DNA of 64,000 nt from Apiosordaria backusii (Eukaryota; Ascomycota; Sordariomycetes; Sordariales; Lasiosphaeriaceae): the NCBI GenBank assembly GCA_030549205.1, contig JAUKTV010000001.1, positions 3,906,001-3,970,000 on the forward strand, given 5' to 3'. Below, in pieces: positions 41,370 through 54,085 of the stretch (its first letter is position 1; each line of letters begins with the position of its first letter). The notes under the pieces were generated by a model. That model was not told the DNA's origin. It did not search any database and saw only the letters and a program-made list of their open reading frames with translations. The position numbers and the translations under genes are program-made.

Positions 41370-42623
41370 ATGCCGCACAACACGAGGTACCCCTCGCCGT
41401 CGTCGGCCACCTCTGCGGGGCGTTCCCACTACAGCTCCTCCTCCTCCTCATACTACAGCCCAGTTCGAGAGACAGTCGCCATCAACCGCCCCGATATCCC
41501 TGATTTTCGTTTCTGCATGGAGCTTGGCCTCGTCCTTCGAAGCCGCGCCCTCGACCATAAATCATCTGCTGATCTCGAAAGAGAACTCAGCCGGATCCTC
41601 ACCAAGAAAAACATTGCCAACTCAATCATCTCCCCCAGACCAACATCATCCTACGCCGTGACAACCGACAGCCCTTCCTCCCGAGAATGGACCATCACCT
41701 CCGAAGCCAGCATCCCCGAGCACCCCAGAGACCACCGCTTCGGCATCAAGCTCGTCTCCCCGTTCATGAAGTTCGCCGCCGGGAAGCACGAGTCCTGGCT
41801 CAACAAGATCTACGCCCTGTTTCACACCCTCAACGCCGACTTTGAAGTCACGAGCTCGCACCAGTGCTTTACGCATATCCACATCGTCCCCGCGTGCGGG
41901 TTCTGGAAGTACTCACAACTAGAATGCCTCGCCAAGTCGGCGCTGTACTTCGAGGGGTGCCTCGACGAGCTGGTCCCGCCTTACCGACGAAAGTCAGTCT
42001 GGGCCAAGAGCAACCGGTACAATGCCTACTTTGGCTCAGCAAAGAGTATGAAGCAGTGCTTTGACAGGATTGACAAGGGCGGGAAACTGGATATCAACGG
42101 GCTGGCTACGAGGATGAATTGGTGCTCTGCCAGTTCTGCTACGGGACTGTCACTGTCGAAAGATGGGCAGGATTTCATGACTGATACCTACCGGTGGTCG
42201 TTTACCAATCTTGTTAGTGAGGGCGGCAGTGGGTTTGGGACTGTGGCGTTCAAGCAGCCGCCTGCTAGCACGAGCGCGAGTGAGGCGATTGGTTGGGTTA
42301 TGCTTGTGGGGTGCTTTGCGAGGCTGGCTTGTGTGCTGGGGGATTCAATCAGGCCGGAGGATAAGCCGCTTACGACGAGCTTGGGGGAGTGGTTGGTGTA
42401 TGAGGCTAGTTGGTGCCAGGTGCCGCATGTGCAGGTGCTGAGGGATCTGCTGAGGCAGGCTACGCCGGATATGATGAAGGAGGTGGCGGGGGGGTTAAAT
42501 AAGGGGAAGGGGAAGGATGCGGAGGCTCTTACTATTGATGAGGATCAGAGGCTGAGGAAGAAGCAGGGGGAGAGGGAGGTTGTGGTGGAGAAGTATAGGA
42601 GGATGTTGAAGCATATTCACTGA
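41370..42623 (+). CDS. Putative amidoligase-domain protein (Amidoligase_2)
   Basis: A 417-residue single-exon protein. The start at MPHNTRY lies in a CCACAATG context; the frame opens 23 codons earlier but that stretch looks like leader. After a Ser-rich N-terminus the glutamine-synthetase-like fold begins: DFRFCMELGLVL (first acidic strand), SREWTITSEASI, FGIKLVSPFMKF, then CFTHIHIVPACGFWKYSQLECLAKSALYFEGCLDELVPPYRRKSVWAKSN. The Glu in the first strand and the HIH pair are the expected metal/ATP-related positions. Bacterial amidoligases join amines to carboxylates with ATP, often in peptide or cell-wall modification. Fungal copies are numerous in filamentous ascomycetes and untested. The C-terminal 40 residues are charged and probably disordered. 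Confidence 0.75.
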   Translation: MPHNTRYPSPSSATSAGRSHYSSSSSSYYSPVRETVAINRPDIPDFRFCMELGLVLRSRALDHKSSADLERELSRILTKKNIANSIISPRPTSSYAVTTDSPSSREWTITSEASIPEHPRDHRFGIKLVSPFMKFAAGKHESWLNKIYALFHTLNADFEVTSSHQCFTHIHIVPACGFWKYSQLECLAKSALYFEGCLDELVPPYRRKSVWAKSNRYNAYFGSAKSMKQCFDRIDKGGKLDINGLATRMNWCSASSATGLSLSKDGQDFMTDTYRWSFTNLVSEGGSGFGTVAFKQPPASTSASEAIGWVMLVGCFARLACVLGDSIRPEDKPLTTSLGEWLVYEASWCQVPHVQVLRDLLRQATPDMMKEVAGGLNKGKGKDAEALTIDEDQRLRKKQGEREVVVEKYRRMLKHIH

Positions 42624-45600
42624 TTCCTGACTTTTACTGGTTTCTTTTTCACTTCATGTTAATCTTTGGGGTTTCTTGGAGTTTACGGCTTTCATGATTT
42701 GTCACGTTCGTGAGCTGGATTACATTGCATAGCGTTGGTACAGAACTGGATGGGCATGGATTCGGATTGGGAACTGGACTAGGAAATCACTCAAATTGGC
42801 TGCTCCTGCAAAATTGGATATGGCCTTGGGGGTGCTTGGAGCACAAACAGGATAAGGAATGGCGTTACTGGGCACAAATAAGATATTGATACCACGGGAC
42901 ACAATTGAACTTTTTCCATCTCTATCTTACTTGATCTGGCTACAATTCAGTGACTGATGACCTGGCCGTGACCGTAACCTTGACGGTGGTGCTCACGAAC
43001 ACCTCGGTGTGACTTCCATGATCAATTTCGCCTCCGACACCGGAGACTATTACTCGGTGTATAGGTTGTTTGTGGAACAGGGAAATGCGTCATTGGCCTA
43101 ACAGGCTGAACGTGTCAGATACATGTGATTGTCAGGGTACCACCCATTACGCATTTTACGTATACCTTTGAGCCCCGCCTAGGTATGTACCTACTTAGGT
43201 ACCTACTCCCTGGTTCCAGATCATGAGAGAATTAGGCTTGTGTGTGTGTGTTTCTTAGAATTACCGGTCCTTTCTCTCTGCGTTTGTGTCCCTACAATAC
43301 CCAGGTTGAACAGAGAGTCGGCCATTGATAGACGGACCTACCAGAGCCCAACTTGCCACCGATGTTTTGAGATTTCGTAGTATGATAATATGTCATCTTG
43401 TAACGTGAGACATACGCTAGCCCCGGGGGCAGATAAATGAGGGACGTTTGATCGGTGAGGATCTCGAAGCCATCATGATGATGAGGCTGACTTTGCTTTT
43501 GTGTACGATGACCATATTGTCTATCGGCCCTATCTGTCTGTCTGCCCTTGATCAATGGGATCATTACCTGAGGTGTCGTTGCTGCGCCCTACGTACAGCA
43601 TTGTATACCCATCCGCGTGCGGAGATGGGCAAAGAAAATTATAGTGTTATTGTTACATTGACGGTCCCGAACTCCGACCGCATATTGCTGGTGGTTGACA
43701 TACTTGGTTCTGCCTTATGCGGTGGAATGATGACGGGCTTTTCCGGGATGCAAAACTCAAACAGCAGTGGTGTGGAAGTGCTAGATGGAAATGCAATTTG
43801 GGCGTGCGTTTTTCAGGGCTGTCTTGTGCTCCGATGGGTACCCAAGTAGCTATGGACAGACGGACGGGTAAGGTATGTACGGAGCCGTGTGTGCGTGTCT
43901 TGACTTTCTGGTGGCTTGTTGTTTCAATTGGGATGGAATGGGATGGGATGGTTATGTGTTACACGTGAAATTGAGTGGCAGACTGGAGATGCAAAAGCAG
44001 GTCGCTTGGTTCTGCGGCCAGGGGAGCTGGCATGGTGAGGCTGTTGTTGTTGATTTGATGATGTTGACAACTGTTCAAAGATGTGAAGAACGGGGATGCC
44101 GGTTGGGTTTGATGGAGGCTGAGAGATGAGGCGCGATCAAAATGCCGATCTTGTATCGGTGAGGTTGTGCACACCCGACGATGAGGCTTGGAGGGTTCGT
44201 TGTGAAGTATTCGGTGTAACTGAAAGAAGGAGCTAGAAGTAAGCATCAACGGCTGGGGTCGGTTGTCTCAATGATGATGGTGGTGGTGGTGGTAATGTTG
44301 AATGATGATGAGGCCACGACTGCGCAGTTGCGTGGGCAGTGGTCAAGTGTCTGCTCTGTCGGCCGACCGGTGGGCAGACAACTCGGATGTTCGAGGGCCG
44401 CGTGGAAGGTCGCACGAACACAAACACTAGGGGAGCGTGGCGAATTCTTGCACTTTTTCTGCGTTGTGGCTCTGGAAAGGTGGGTAATGTCGGGGGGCGG
44501 TGCCTGTCCAATCTTTGAGCAGTGGTGAGAGGTGTACCCGTGTAACCATCTCACCGAGGTAAGTCGAGACGGACGGTGAGATGAGATGAACTTGAAAGAC
44601 TATGAGAATCTTGAATTATGAGAGTTGTATGATTTAGAAGCATTCCTTCGTTCTAGATTTGGACTTGAATGAGTGCTCGTTCGGCTGTAAAATTGAATCA
44701 TTCTCATCAATCGGATGGTATGATGAGCGCCTCACTTGAGGTGGGCTGATGAAGCTGTGCTTGAATCTATCATAGGTAGACTCATCCGCTATTATTAATG
44801 GGCCTTTTCGAGGCCTTCAAAACAAGAATCAAAATAAGGAGCCTCATCAACCCGAACAGCGAGAAACTCAGTTGGTGCGATGTGGAGGATAGTGAGACTG
44901 CTCCCTGAAAATATCTGCTCCGAGAATTGATTTCAGACCAAATTGAATAAAAAGGTCTATATCTTCTGTTGTTGGAGAGGATGAACCACAGCCGGAACCT
45001 GAAATGATGAAGAGATAGGTAGTGTAAGAGAAGTAACAGGCAGGTCGCAGTTGATGATGTATTAGTAAGTGATGAAAATGCATGGAGAATGAAATAATTC
45101 TCAAAAAAATATAAAGTCAAAAGACTTCGGCGCCCCGTCTGGATTTGAACCCGAGGGTTAGAAGAGCCAGCGGTGCAGCCTACATGTCTGTTAGGTGGGT
45201 ATGGCTGTGATTTCGAGGCGTCCCTCTAAACCACTATGCCATTCCACCCCTTCTCAGGGCGTCCCCCGGTTGCTATCTCTCTCCGAACTCGACCTTTATA
45301 TCCCCACGAGAAGGAAGGAGCAACCACAGGGCAGTCTTGGTGCATATTCTTTCGGACTTTCCCTGCCCCTGTGCTCCTTCCCTAACCAGGCAGCGAGTAA
45401 CTCGCTCACGCGAAGAGGATTTGGTTAAACACCGAAGCTGTTCCTTTTCTGTGGTTGTCTTTATTTACCCTAGCTGCTGATGTACCCAAATGGCGGCTGG
45501 TTGGGCTCGTCAGGGGAAACTCGTGTCTGCGGATGACCGTGGAAACTCGAGACGGTTCAGGCTTGGTGATGTGAGTCTGTGAGGTTCTCAAGTCCAAGGG

Positions 45601-47132
45601 AACGTTGGTTGATAAGTGCAATGCATGTGCGATTCCACTGACCGGGGCCGGGTGCGGGAAGTAGCCTCTTGGTTCCCCGTTGACGGGATAGCGGGATGTT
45701 GTGGACCGCATTCAAGACTAGTAGAAGATGAGGGAATTTTCAGGCGGTGCCCAAGATATCCAACTAGCCCTGGCTCTGCGTGAGCGAGGGCGCAGCTATC
45801 TTGGAGTAGGTATGTACATTTACTACAGACTTGCCAACGGTAGCTCCAGTCTGGTATTGACCAGATAGATCTCATCGATGATGATTAGCTCTTCAAAGTA
45901 AAAATGTAATGGCTACCTAGGTTCATATCCGCTCGGCATCTGCAAATGAGATCAACAACGGCTGAGCCAAGTGTCCTCTCGGTGTGCACACCATCACCAC
46001 CTGCATGAGAGACAAACTAGAAGAGCCTCAATTCATTTGACCAACACGTGGCTTATAGTACAGACCGTTTGGCTTATAATATGCAGCTACCATCACACCG
46101 TACGCCCCACGATCTCATAAAAATACTTACCAAAGTTCTGTCAGCACATGAAAATTCCCCAATCGAGACTGACAGATGTCAAAAACCCTGGTCCTACCAA
46201 GCAAGCCACGATGAAGGGAGTAGCTGGGCCGAGATTACCACTACCGGTAAGGTCTAGGCTGGCTCTTGGTTGGGTCCGTGGCGCGCTGTAAAAGCCAGCT
46301 AGAAGCTATATCGACGCCAAGTTATAGACTGAAGAGGAGCTCTTCAAGCACGGAACCCAATGCGGGACGCCGAGAGCTTTCAGCGGCCCGCCCTGCCTGC
46401 AATTTACCTACAGTTATTTTAAGATCGCACCCCATGCTCGCCGACCAGAGGCGACGGGAGCTCGGTTGACCCTCTGAAGGTGTGGCCGGTTAGGTGGTGT
46501 CGATGCTACGCTGGTGCGCTAGCCCCGCGAAAATCTTGGACTATTGAAGGGCAAATTCCAGGATTGTAGCAACGCACTGACGGGACGTCGCTGTCGCAGA
46601 ACCTCGGAGCCCAATCGCTGGCCACCGGATTGGGGGATAGAACCATGGGTTGGGGTGGTGAAATTGGCAAAACCATCAGCTCACCGGGGGAAGGGTGGGC
46701 TTGTTGATGGATGAATTTGGAAGGTTTTAGGGAATATACCTTTTGAACCACCAACCATCCACCACCTTCACCCAGTCTGCACACACTCTCGGGTACGGCA
46801 GATCGTTTTTGTGTGCGTGTTGTGATCCTGATCCCTCTTGTTCGCTCATTCCAGGACCGACCGGACCGTGACCTCTCGCCAGACTGCCACTCATTTTGGA
46901 TCTGGTTGCCCACCCCCAACACACGCTCGCTAAACCATCATCACATTTGGGGGCTTCAGCTCATCTCGATCGTCTTTTTGCTGGGATTTTCATCACCGTA
47001 CAAAAGACAGCCCACCCCGGATTACCAGCCCATATGACGGAGTGCCCAGCTCAAGATCGACAGTAACCTCCAACACCATCCCGGCCACTTGCCTCATAAC
47101 CATTCGGCAGTGTAAGCTGCTGTGCCATCAAG
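42624..47132. other. Long gene-poor region (4.5 kb)
   Basis: No convincing protein gene. Contents: a TAGGTACCTA-type palindromic motif repeated near 43178-43206; a GT microsatellite near 43239-43250; GGGATGGAATGG-like repeats near 43930-43950; a GATGGTGGTGG microsatellite near 44272-44300; and a tRNA-like element at 45129-45249. The longest frames (43448-43849 plus, 46506-46922 minus) lack domains or signals. Confidence 0.45.
45129..45249 (-). ncRNA. tRNA-like Pol III element with consensus A and B boxes
   Basis: On the minus strand there is a perfect A box TGGCATAGTGG (45231-45241) and a B box GGTTCAAATCC (45141-45151) in a T-arm with one mismatch, about 80 nt apart, longer than a plain tRNA and compatible with an intron or long variable arm. 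Runs of T follow within about 10-30 nt (near 45104-45122 on the plus strand as A runs). The acceptor halves do not pair, so it is a degenerate tRNA or tRNA-derived transcript. A TCGAAAT segment where the anticodon would lie recalls tRNA-Ser(CGA), without proof. Confidence 0.35.
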
Positions 47133-48128
47133 ATGCGGCACTCGGTATTTTCTTTACTTCTCGGAGCGGTCTCCCTGATCACGTCAACAGGCGTCACAGG
47201 ACTCGAGTTTACTGTGTCACTAGAGCAGGATGGCAAAGCTGCCGATGCCTCCAAGCTTCAGTTTGTCAAGATTCCTCCTCTGAGACACCGGAGACGTGGC
47301 CATCGCAACGCAACCACCACAGTAAGCCAACCTGAGAACGCCAAACGAGCGAACAACAAAGACATTAGCTACAGTGACAACTGGTGCGGTGCCTCCTCGC
47401 GATCAACAAACGATGCGGACCCCATCCGGAATGTGTTTGGATACTTCACTGTCCCCGACCTGAAGCTCCGACCCAATATTCCGCCACCTCAGTTTGCCGC
47501 GGCCTGGATCGGTATCGACGGAGCCAAGTGCAACCACACCTTGCTGCAAGCTGGAGTGACGACCGTGGTAAGTGGTGGATCGTGTCTTTGACATCAAGTT
47601 GAATGGCTGCTGACATCTCTGCAAAGGTCAACTCCAACGGTGGACAGAGCGCATCAGCTTGGTGGGAGTGGTACCCCGGTTCTGCGTACTCCATTGCCAA
47701 TCTCCCAGTCAAGCCAGGAGACTGGATGTCTGTCAACATTACCGCCAACGATGCGACCAGCGGCAGGATGTGAGTAAAGTGACCGCTTCAGGCAAAAGAC
47801 AGGGTGCTAACGAGACGGTTGTTGAAGAATTGTGACAAATGCTCAGCGCGGATACTCGATGACGCTCAACTTGACGAGCGGACCCAAGCTGTGCCGATGG
47901 GATGTTGAATGGATTCTGGAGGACTTTTACGAGGCCGATACGAACAAGCAGGTTCCCTTTGCCAGCTTCCAGGACTTGTGGTTTCTCGATACTGAGGCGA
48001 CGACGGCACGTGGGAAGAATATTGGGATTGACGGAGCGGCCATGGTGCACCTGATGAACCCTGATGGAAAGGTTCTCTGTCAGGCCGAAAAATACGACAA
48101 CGCTAATTTCGTCATTACATCGCATTAA
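47133..48128 (+). CDS. Secreted glutamic peptidase (eqolisin, peptidase family G1)
   Basis: Three exons, 47133-47567, 47627-47769 and 47828-48128 (introns of 59 and 58 bp, the second with a CTAAC branch), 292 residues. It starts with a signal peptide (MRHSVFSLLLGAVSLITSTGVTG), then a basic propeptide ending at a KR pair just before ANNKDISYSDNWCGA, where the mature enzyme should begin. The catalytic residues of the family are present: Gln in WIGIDG...LLQAGV and Glu in the VEWILEDF motif; AWWEWYPG and two conserved Cys are also there. N-glycosylation sites occur (NATT, NHT, NIT, NLT). G1 peptidases are acid proteases secreted for nutrient breakdown. It ends about 200 bp before the left end of the transposon block, which landed downstream of the coding region. 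Confidence 0.9.
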
Positions 48129-48327
48129 TCAAGGTCGGGGAGGTCCGGGGGATAAAAAAACGGCGGTGGTGTCTTTTTATTCGTACTGCCCAAGGGTTTA
48201 GCAAGCGGTCTTTTTTTTTTGTTTTATTCAAGAATTTGAGGTGCTTTTTGTCTCGCTCGTCCCAAGCAGAAGCTGATGGATGTTGTGATCTGGATGCAAT
48301 GCAGCTGAAAAAACCGTTGGGACCTTT

Positions 48328-48332
48328 GGGGT
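48328..48332. repeat. Target-site duplication GGGGT (left, outer element)
   Basis: Five bases directly before the outer left LTR, identical to 61177-61181 directly after the right LTR. Confidence 0.85.
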
Positions 48333-48485
48333 TGTGGAACAATATTGTGGGCCAAAACTCTGTCAATTCTGGTGTTGTTTGTAGGAGGAAGCCTAGGTAG
48401 GTGTGGGCTTCCGAGCTATATAGCTCAGGTCCCATTGCCAAGGTCTTAATTTCCCTAACAGTAAGCCTCCTATACTATTCTAACA
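48333..48485 (-). repeat. Outer element LTR (left; 3' LTR)
   Basis: 153 bp, starts TGTGGAACAA and ends TTCTAACA on the plus strand. Same length as the right copy without gaps; all differences are C/T or G/A. Confidence 0.88.
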
Positions 48486-48949
48486 TACCCTCTAGCTAAT
48501 GCCTTATTTAAGGCCGTTAAGTGCCTATTACTATAAACCTAAAGCCTGTTTTCTTCTAAATTCCTTTCTTTTTTATAATATTACCGTTCTACTCTATTTT
48601 ACAGTATCTATTAAATCTAGACTATACTTATTGGCTTCCTTTCTAATTATAACTACCGCTCTATCTTTATTCCCTATAAACTACGGCTTTTTAACTTTCT
48701 AGCTTTCTTCTTTTTCCTCTATATCCTTTAATAGCTTTAGATCCTTTTCCTTTAGCTTTTACTTTTTAATTAAGTCCTTTATATCCTTTACTTTAATAAG
48801 GTCTTTAAATTTAATAAACTTTTCTTCTATAAGTACCTTTATTAGACTATTAATTAGTATCTTTTTAATAGCTAAATATTCTATTAAGATTTCCTTCTAC
48901 TATTGCCTTTTCTAAAGCTAATAATTATAAATATCGATATACTAGAATT

Positions 48950-51900
48950 TCGTTTATAGGATATTAAGGTCTACAGTTATTAACTAAATAGTCTAAACAT
49001 TATTATACTATACTTTAATCCTACTATTATTATCCAATTCCATACTTAATTTCTATATTAAATAGATCTTATATATAGCCTCCTTAATAGTTTATAATAA
49101 AGCTAAAAGCTCTATTTCTATAGTTAAAGTAGTAATAGTATCTTATTTATTAGCTTTTTAACCAACGATACTATTAAAAAGCCTTATTATATAAACTTAT
49201 AAGCTTTTCTAGTTAATAAAGTTATCTATAAATAAAGTATTAGAAAAGACTTTAAAGATATCCCTACCTTTTAGCTTTAATATATAAATACTAATTAACA
49301 ATAAATAGTCCAATACCTATTTAATAGTAAGCTAGTAGATTACATTAAGATTTATATTAAAGCTAGTTAACTTTAAGACTATAAAAGCAATATTTAGCCT
49401 ACTAATAATAGCTATATAAAGAAAAGAGCCAATAAGCCGTTAATAATAGTAAGTTTACTTATAATTAGCTATTCTTTTATTAAGAACTAACTTTTTATCA
49501 GTTATTAAAGTCTAAGGCCTTTTATTAAAAAGTTAATTATTAAAGTAAGCAAATTTGCCAATATATTTATATTAAGAAAGCTAAGCTAGCCTATTTAGCC
49601 TATCCTTTAACACTTCTATACTTAAGAACTATTAAAGGCTTTCTCCTTTTTATAAAGCAAAGTAAGTTCGAAGTCCTTTTATTAATTTATCTATAAAGTA
49701 CTGTTTTCTTTATAAAAAGGTAATTACAATATTATCTATATAGAAGAAGATAATAACTCTATTCTTTATATAATAATACTATTTATAAGGCATTACCTTA
49801 TATCCTAAAGTAATAAAAACGCTAATAAAATTCCATTACTATAAAAGCGGAGATTCCTTTAAACTATATAAAGCCTTCTTTAAAAAAAGCACTTTACTAG
49901 CAGTTCTTCTAGCTTCTAATAGAATCTATATATAAATAGTATATAGAAGGTTAATATAAATAAAGGCATTAATGATATTATATTATAATATTTTAAGGTT
50001 AAATCTTACTATAATAGAAACTAAAGTTCTAAATGACTTTCCTATTAAAGTAGCGGTATAGGTATTTTCTATTATAGTTTTAACTTATTAATTGCCTTTT
50101 ATAACTAACCTAACTTTAACTTTCTATAAAAAACCATACTTATTTAACTTATAAGTAAATACCTATATACTATTAAGAACTTAATATCTTAAAGCCCTTA
50201 CTTAATTAACTACCTTCTAAGACCTTATTTCCTTATAACTTTATAGGTAGTCTTTAATTACCGCTTCGAATAGGTCCTAATAAAGGTAGTTTTCTAACTA
50301 CTTATAATTCTTTAAAAGGTTAGGAAGCTCTTTACAGTAGATTTTTACTGTAGGTTCTATACTACTTATGTAAGTTCCGCTAGGTTTTTTTAACTTAATA
50401 GATTCTTTAAACTTAAAAAGGCTTATAGTTAACTTTTAAATCTTATATTTTATAGAAATTCCATTTCTTCTTACCTTTCTTCCTATAATAAAGCTAGCTT
50501 CCTAAAGACTATACCGGTACTTAATAGTATAGAAGTCTATAGGTTCTAAACCTTTAAGTTTAGTAACATTTTCTATAAAGTTTATCCTAAAAGTAAGACC
50601 TTTTATTAAAAAGCCTATATAAAGAGAAGTATTTCTAAGTATTAAAAAAGTGCTTAAAGGTCTTAGTAACTTTAACTAATTAGACCTTTTAAGCCCGGCT
50701 ACTTCTTCCGGCCCTATCCTTAAGATATACTTAAGGTATAGCTGTTTAGAGGAATTTTCCGGTACTAATAGAGGTTCTATACTATTCTATAAAGTAGGTT
50801 ATTTATTATTAGATTCCTCTTTAGGTAAATTAATAAAGGGATCCTAATAGTAACTAGTATAAAAGTAGTATTTACTTACTATTAGGTTATTAACTAGGTC
50901 TTTTTTATAGATTTTAATAACTAAAGTAGCTAACTTTATAACTATAAGTCTTATAAAGTTGTTAATAAAGTCGTCTTTCTTCTTTATAAGCCTCTTATTC
51001 TCTTTAAATTCTATATCTTTAACCTTAATAATTTTATTAAATATTAGGTTTTAAATCTTAAAAATCCTAATACCTTTATATCCTACTAAATACTTAATAA
51101 AGGCTTAAAGTTAGAGTTTCCTTATTTTATTTTCTCCTTTATAAGCATTAGGAAATATATAGTAAGCCTTGCACCTATATACCCTAATATAACCTCCTTA
51201 AAGCTTTAGTACGTTAAACGGTACTAAACTATCCCTTTATTATTTAATAAAGTAGAAGATTTATATAGAAGTCCGCTATTTAAGGTAGGCCTTAAGCATT
51301 TGGTTATAAAGGTATACCGCTACTTTTATAATTTCTTTCTATAGGAATTTAAATAACTTAATTAACGCCCTTATTATAGTAGCTTTCCTTTTAATATTAC
51401 CCTTTAAACGCTTAACTCTACTGTTCTAGTCCTAATAGTTTAGAATAAAAGGCTTATAAACAATTCCTAAGTCTTCTAATATATCCTTTATCTTTATTAA
51501 CGCCACTATTTTATTATTGCTTTACAAAGTTTATACTAATATAGTATACTAGTAAAATAAGTAGTAAAATAGCTTTATTATTATATTAATAATTCCTCTA
51601 CTTTTATAGTCTTTAAGATAATAGAGAAAAGTTATCCTACTATAGTAATTAATAAAAAGAATAAAATACTTAAAACCTTACAGATCCTCTTTATATTCGA
51701 AAAAGTCTACTACTTATACTTTACTTAAATAGTAAAGATTTAGCCTTAATTAAGTACTCTATATATTTTTAATTTTAGCTTATATACAAACCTTACAGTC
51801 CTTAATAGTAAGACAGTTATAAATCTTTAGAAATTACGATTCTACTTCTTTTTCCTTAAAGCCTTACCTCAACTTAATTAGCCAGTAAAGTTTAAACTTA

Positions 51901-53230
51901 AGTTTAAAACTTAATTAGCTGGCTAAGTTTTAAAACTAAGCCTTTTTCGCTTCTTCTTAAGGGTTTTCTTTTTCTTTACCCCTTAAGGAACTATAGGTAT
52001 TACCTTTCTTTATAACCGTAAAAATCCTAAAAATTCCGTTTAGAATTTATAACTTTATACCCTTAACGTTTTTAACAAATTTTATTACTACTTATTAGTT
52101 AGTATAATTAAGCTAAAGGTACTAAATCGCTAGTAAGGTAATAGAGGCTAGCCTTTTTCTTTAAATATAGAAGGTATTATAGTAAGTAAGTAGTTTTAAA
52201 AACTTTATAATTAGATCGATATATTTAATAACTGTTTAACTATAAGTTTTTTAAAATAAGGCAATTACTTTACTTAAAAAGCTCTATAAGCAATTCTTTA
52301 GTATTTTATTATCTTATTAAATTCTAAAACCTTTTAGTATTTTAAATAATACTAAGTTAATAGTAAAGTCCTTATAATAGGCTATATTATAGAGCTATAA
52401 AGTCCTTAATTTTTATAGGGTTTATATATAAATATCAACTTCTCTATAACTAATAATAGGGACTATTAAGCTTTCTACTGTAATATAGTCCTTTAAAGCT
52501 ATAGGTCGAAAGTAGTTAAAGTGATTGATTTTATTAAAGATATAAAAAATGGTATTAGAATTGAAAATTATTAAGCGGTAAAGTAGGTATTTTAATATAG
52601 AAAAATAGGACTTTAATATCGGTTATTTTAAAATTCTTAAAGAAACCTTGCCTTTTAATTATAAAAAGACAGTATTTACTATTATATATTTAATAAGTTA
52701 ACGTTTATAGTATACTACAGTAAAAGACCGAACTTTTTACTTTTTAAGTTAATTTCTTTATAGTTTCTTTTTATTATTGCTTTTTTCTTCTCTTTTTACT
52801 TAATTAACTTTTTTATTTAGCTTTCTATTAATACTAAAGACTACTTAAATAAGGGCTTTAACTGAAGAATTAAGGCAGAATTGTAAATTCTTAAGGACCT
52901 TTTTTAATAAGATATAATAGCAGTTGTTAATTTCATACCTATTTTTATAGTAAATACTATAGATTAGGGTTTTCTTATTAAAAGGCCTAAAGTTTAAACT
53001 AAAGTCTTACCTTTTTTACTTAATTAAATTGTCTTAAGGACTATAGTTCCTTTAGCCTTAATTACTTTAGCCTTAATTACCTTAGCCTTTCCTTATATTG
53101 TCTTCTTTTACTATATTACTATAAAAGGTTAAGAAAGCATCTATAGCCTTTAGCTTTTTAATTTCTTTATAAGTATAAAGTATTTTATCCTTAATATCTT
53201 TAGTAATTTCCTTAAAAGTCAGCTTACTAA
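48950..53230 (-). pseudogene. RIP-mutated Copia pol remnant of outer element
   Basis: Extremely A+T-rich with stops in every frame. On the minus strand short pieces still read as Copia pol: an RNase H part (VYIIRLFNSIVG, KANK, TTLTIEIELLAL) at 49080-49210 and the reverse-transcriptase active-site box (YIDN in place of the usual YVDD) at 49722-49760. The change from D to N is what G-to-A mutation would give. Integrase should lie further right, up to the inner insertion, but I could not read it with confidence. Confidence 0.75.
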
Positions 53231-53235
53231 ATAGT
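53231..53235. repeat. Target-site duplication ATAGT (left, inner element)
   Basis: Matches 60063-60067 exactly and abuts the inner LTR. Confidence 0.85.
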
Positions 53236-53914
53236 TGTTAAGATAGGTGTCTTACAGGCCTATAGGTATAGACCTATGCAGGGAACGGCGCAGAACACTG
53301 AAAGCGAAGAGGGTTTTATTTGCAGTATACGATAGTAGCTGGGTATTAAAGGAATGTGGATTATAGGGGCAATGCCCTGCAATATATAGAAGGTAGATAC
53401 TGTAATATAGGCTTATAAAGTACTGTAAGATATAGTAAACTAGTATATTAAATTGACTTATTAGTTAAGAAAATATTACAGTAAATAGTTGTAAGGGATA
53501 AGACCTATTATAGGTTTTCGGCCCTATATCGTTCTCCAAACCTCTCTCTATTTTAAGGCCTGAATGCCTGTTAAGTCCGTTAGCTATAGGGCTTAAATGT
53601 CTGTTAAGCCTACTAACTATAGGGCTTAAATATCTGTTAAGTTTATTAATTGTAGACTTAGCCAGCTGATTAAGTCTAACTATTAAATGCGTTAACCGGA
53701 AGCTATTTATAAGGTATAAGGTATTAATGTTTTACTGTTATAGTATATTAACTGCTTAGGGCTTTGGGCTACTTTAGAGGTCTAAAGACTATTATAATTG
53801 CCGTAGTAGAGTGTTAATAAGCACTATAATTCTAAGCTATTAGTTATTATTGGCCCTATAGGTTATAGGCTAAAATACACTGTAAAGTCTATAACTAAGT
53901 ACTGTATTTTAACA
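53236..53914 (-). repeat. Inner element LTR (left; 3' LTR)
   Basis: 679 bp. Contains three tandem 33-bp units (53557-53589, 53590-53622, 53623-53655) of the type GGCYTRAATGYCTGTTAAG, also present in the right copy. Confidence 0.88.
53557..53655. repeat. 33-bp tandem repeat (three units) in inner LTR
   Basis: Three head-to-tail 33-bp units that differ by transitions only. The same array occurs in the right LTR around 59703-59801. Confidence 0.7.
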
Positions 53915-54080
53915 CCTCCTCTATAGCTATAGTGTATAGTACTAATTAAAAGGGCTTAGAAAGGTTTAATAGTAAAATAAAGGTATTAAATAGCACTATA
54001 AGTAAGGCTTTAGTAAAACTGTTAGTAGGTATCTTCTTTATAGGGAGGTAGGTTATAGTAATAACTCTAGTAAATATAGC

Positions 54081-54085
54081 TTCCT
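54081..54085. repeat. Target-site duplication TTCCT (left of solo LTR)
   Basis: Identical to 54516-54520, directly flanking the solo LTR. Confidence 0.85.

Noticed and set aside
43448..43849. 133-codon plus-strand frame with a hydrophobic start
   Set aside because: Hydrophobic stretch is not a convincing signal peptide in context and the rest lacks any pattern; the region is gene-poor and repeat-rich.
53236..53914. Idea that the 679-bp repeats at 53.2 and 59.4 kb are unrelated dispersed repeats
   Set aside because: Equal length, TG..CA ends, matching ATAGT duplications, purine tract and primer site show they are the LTRs of one element.
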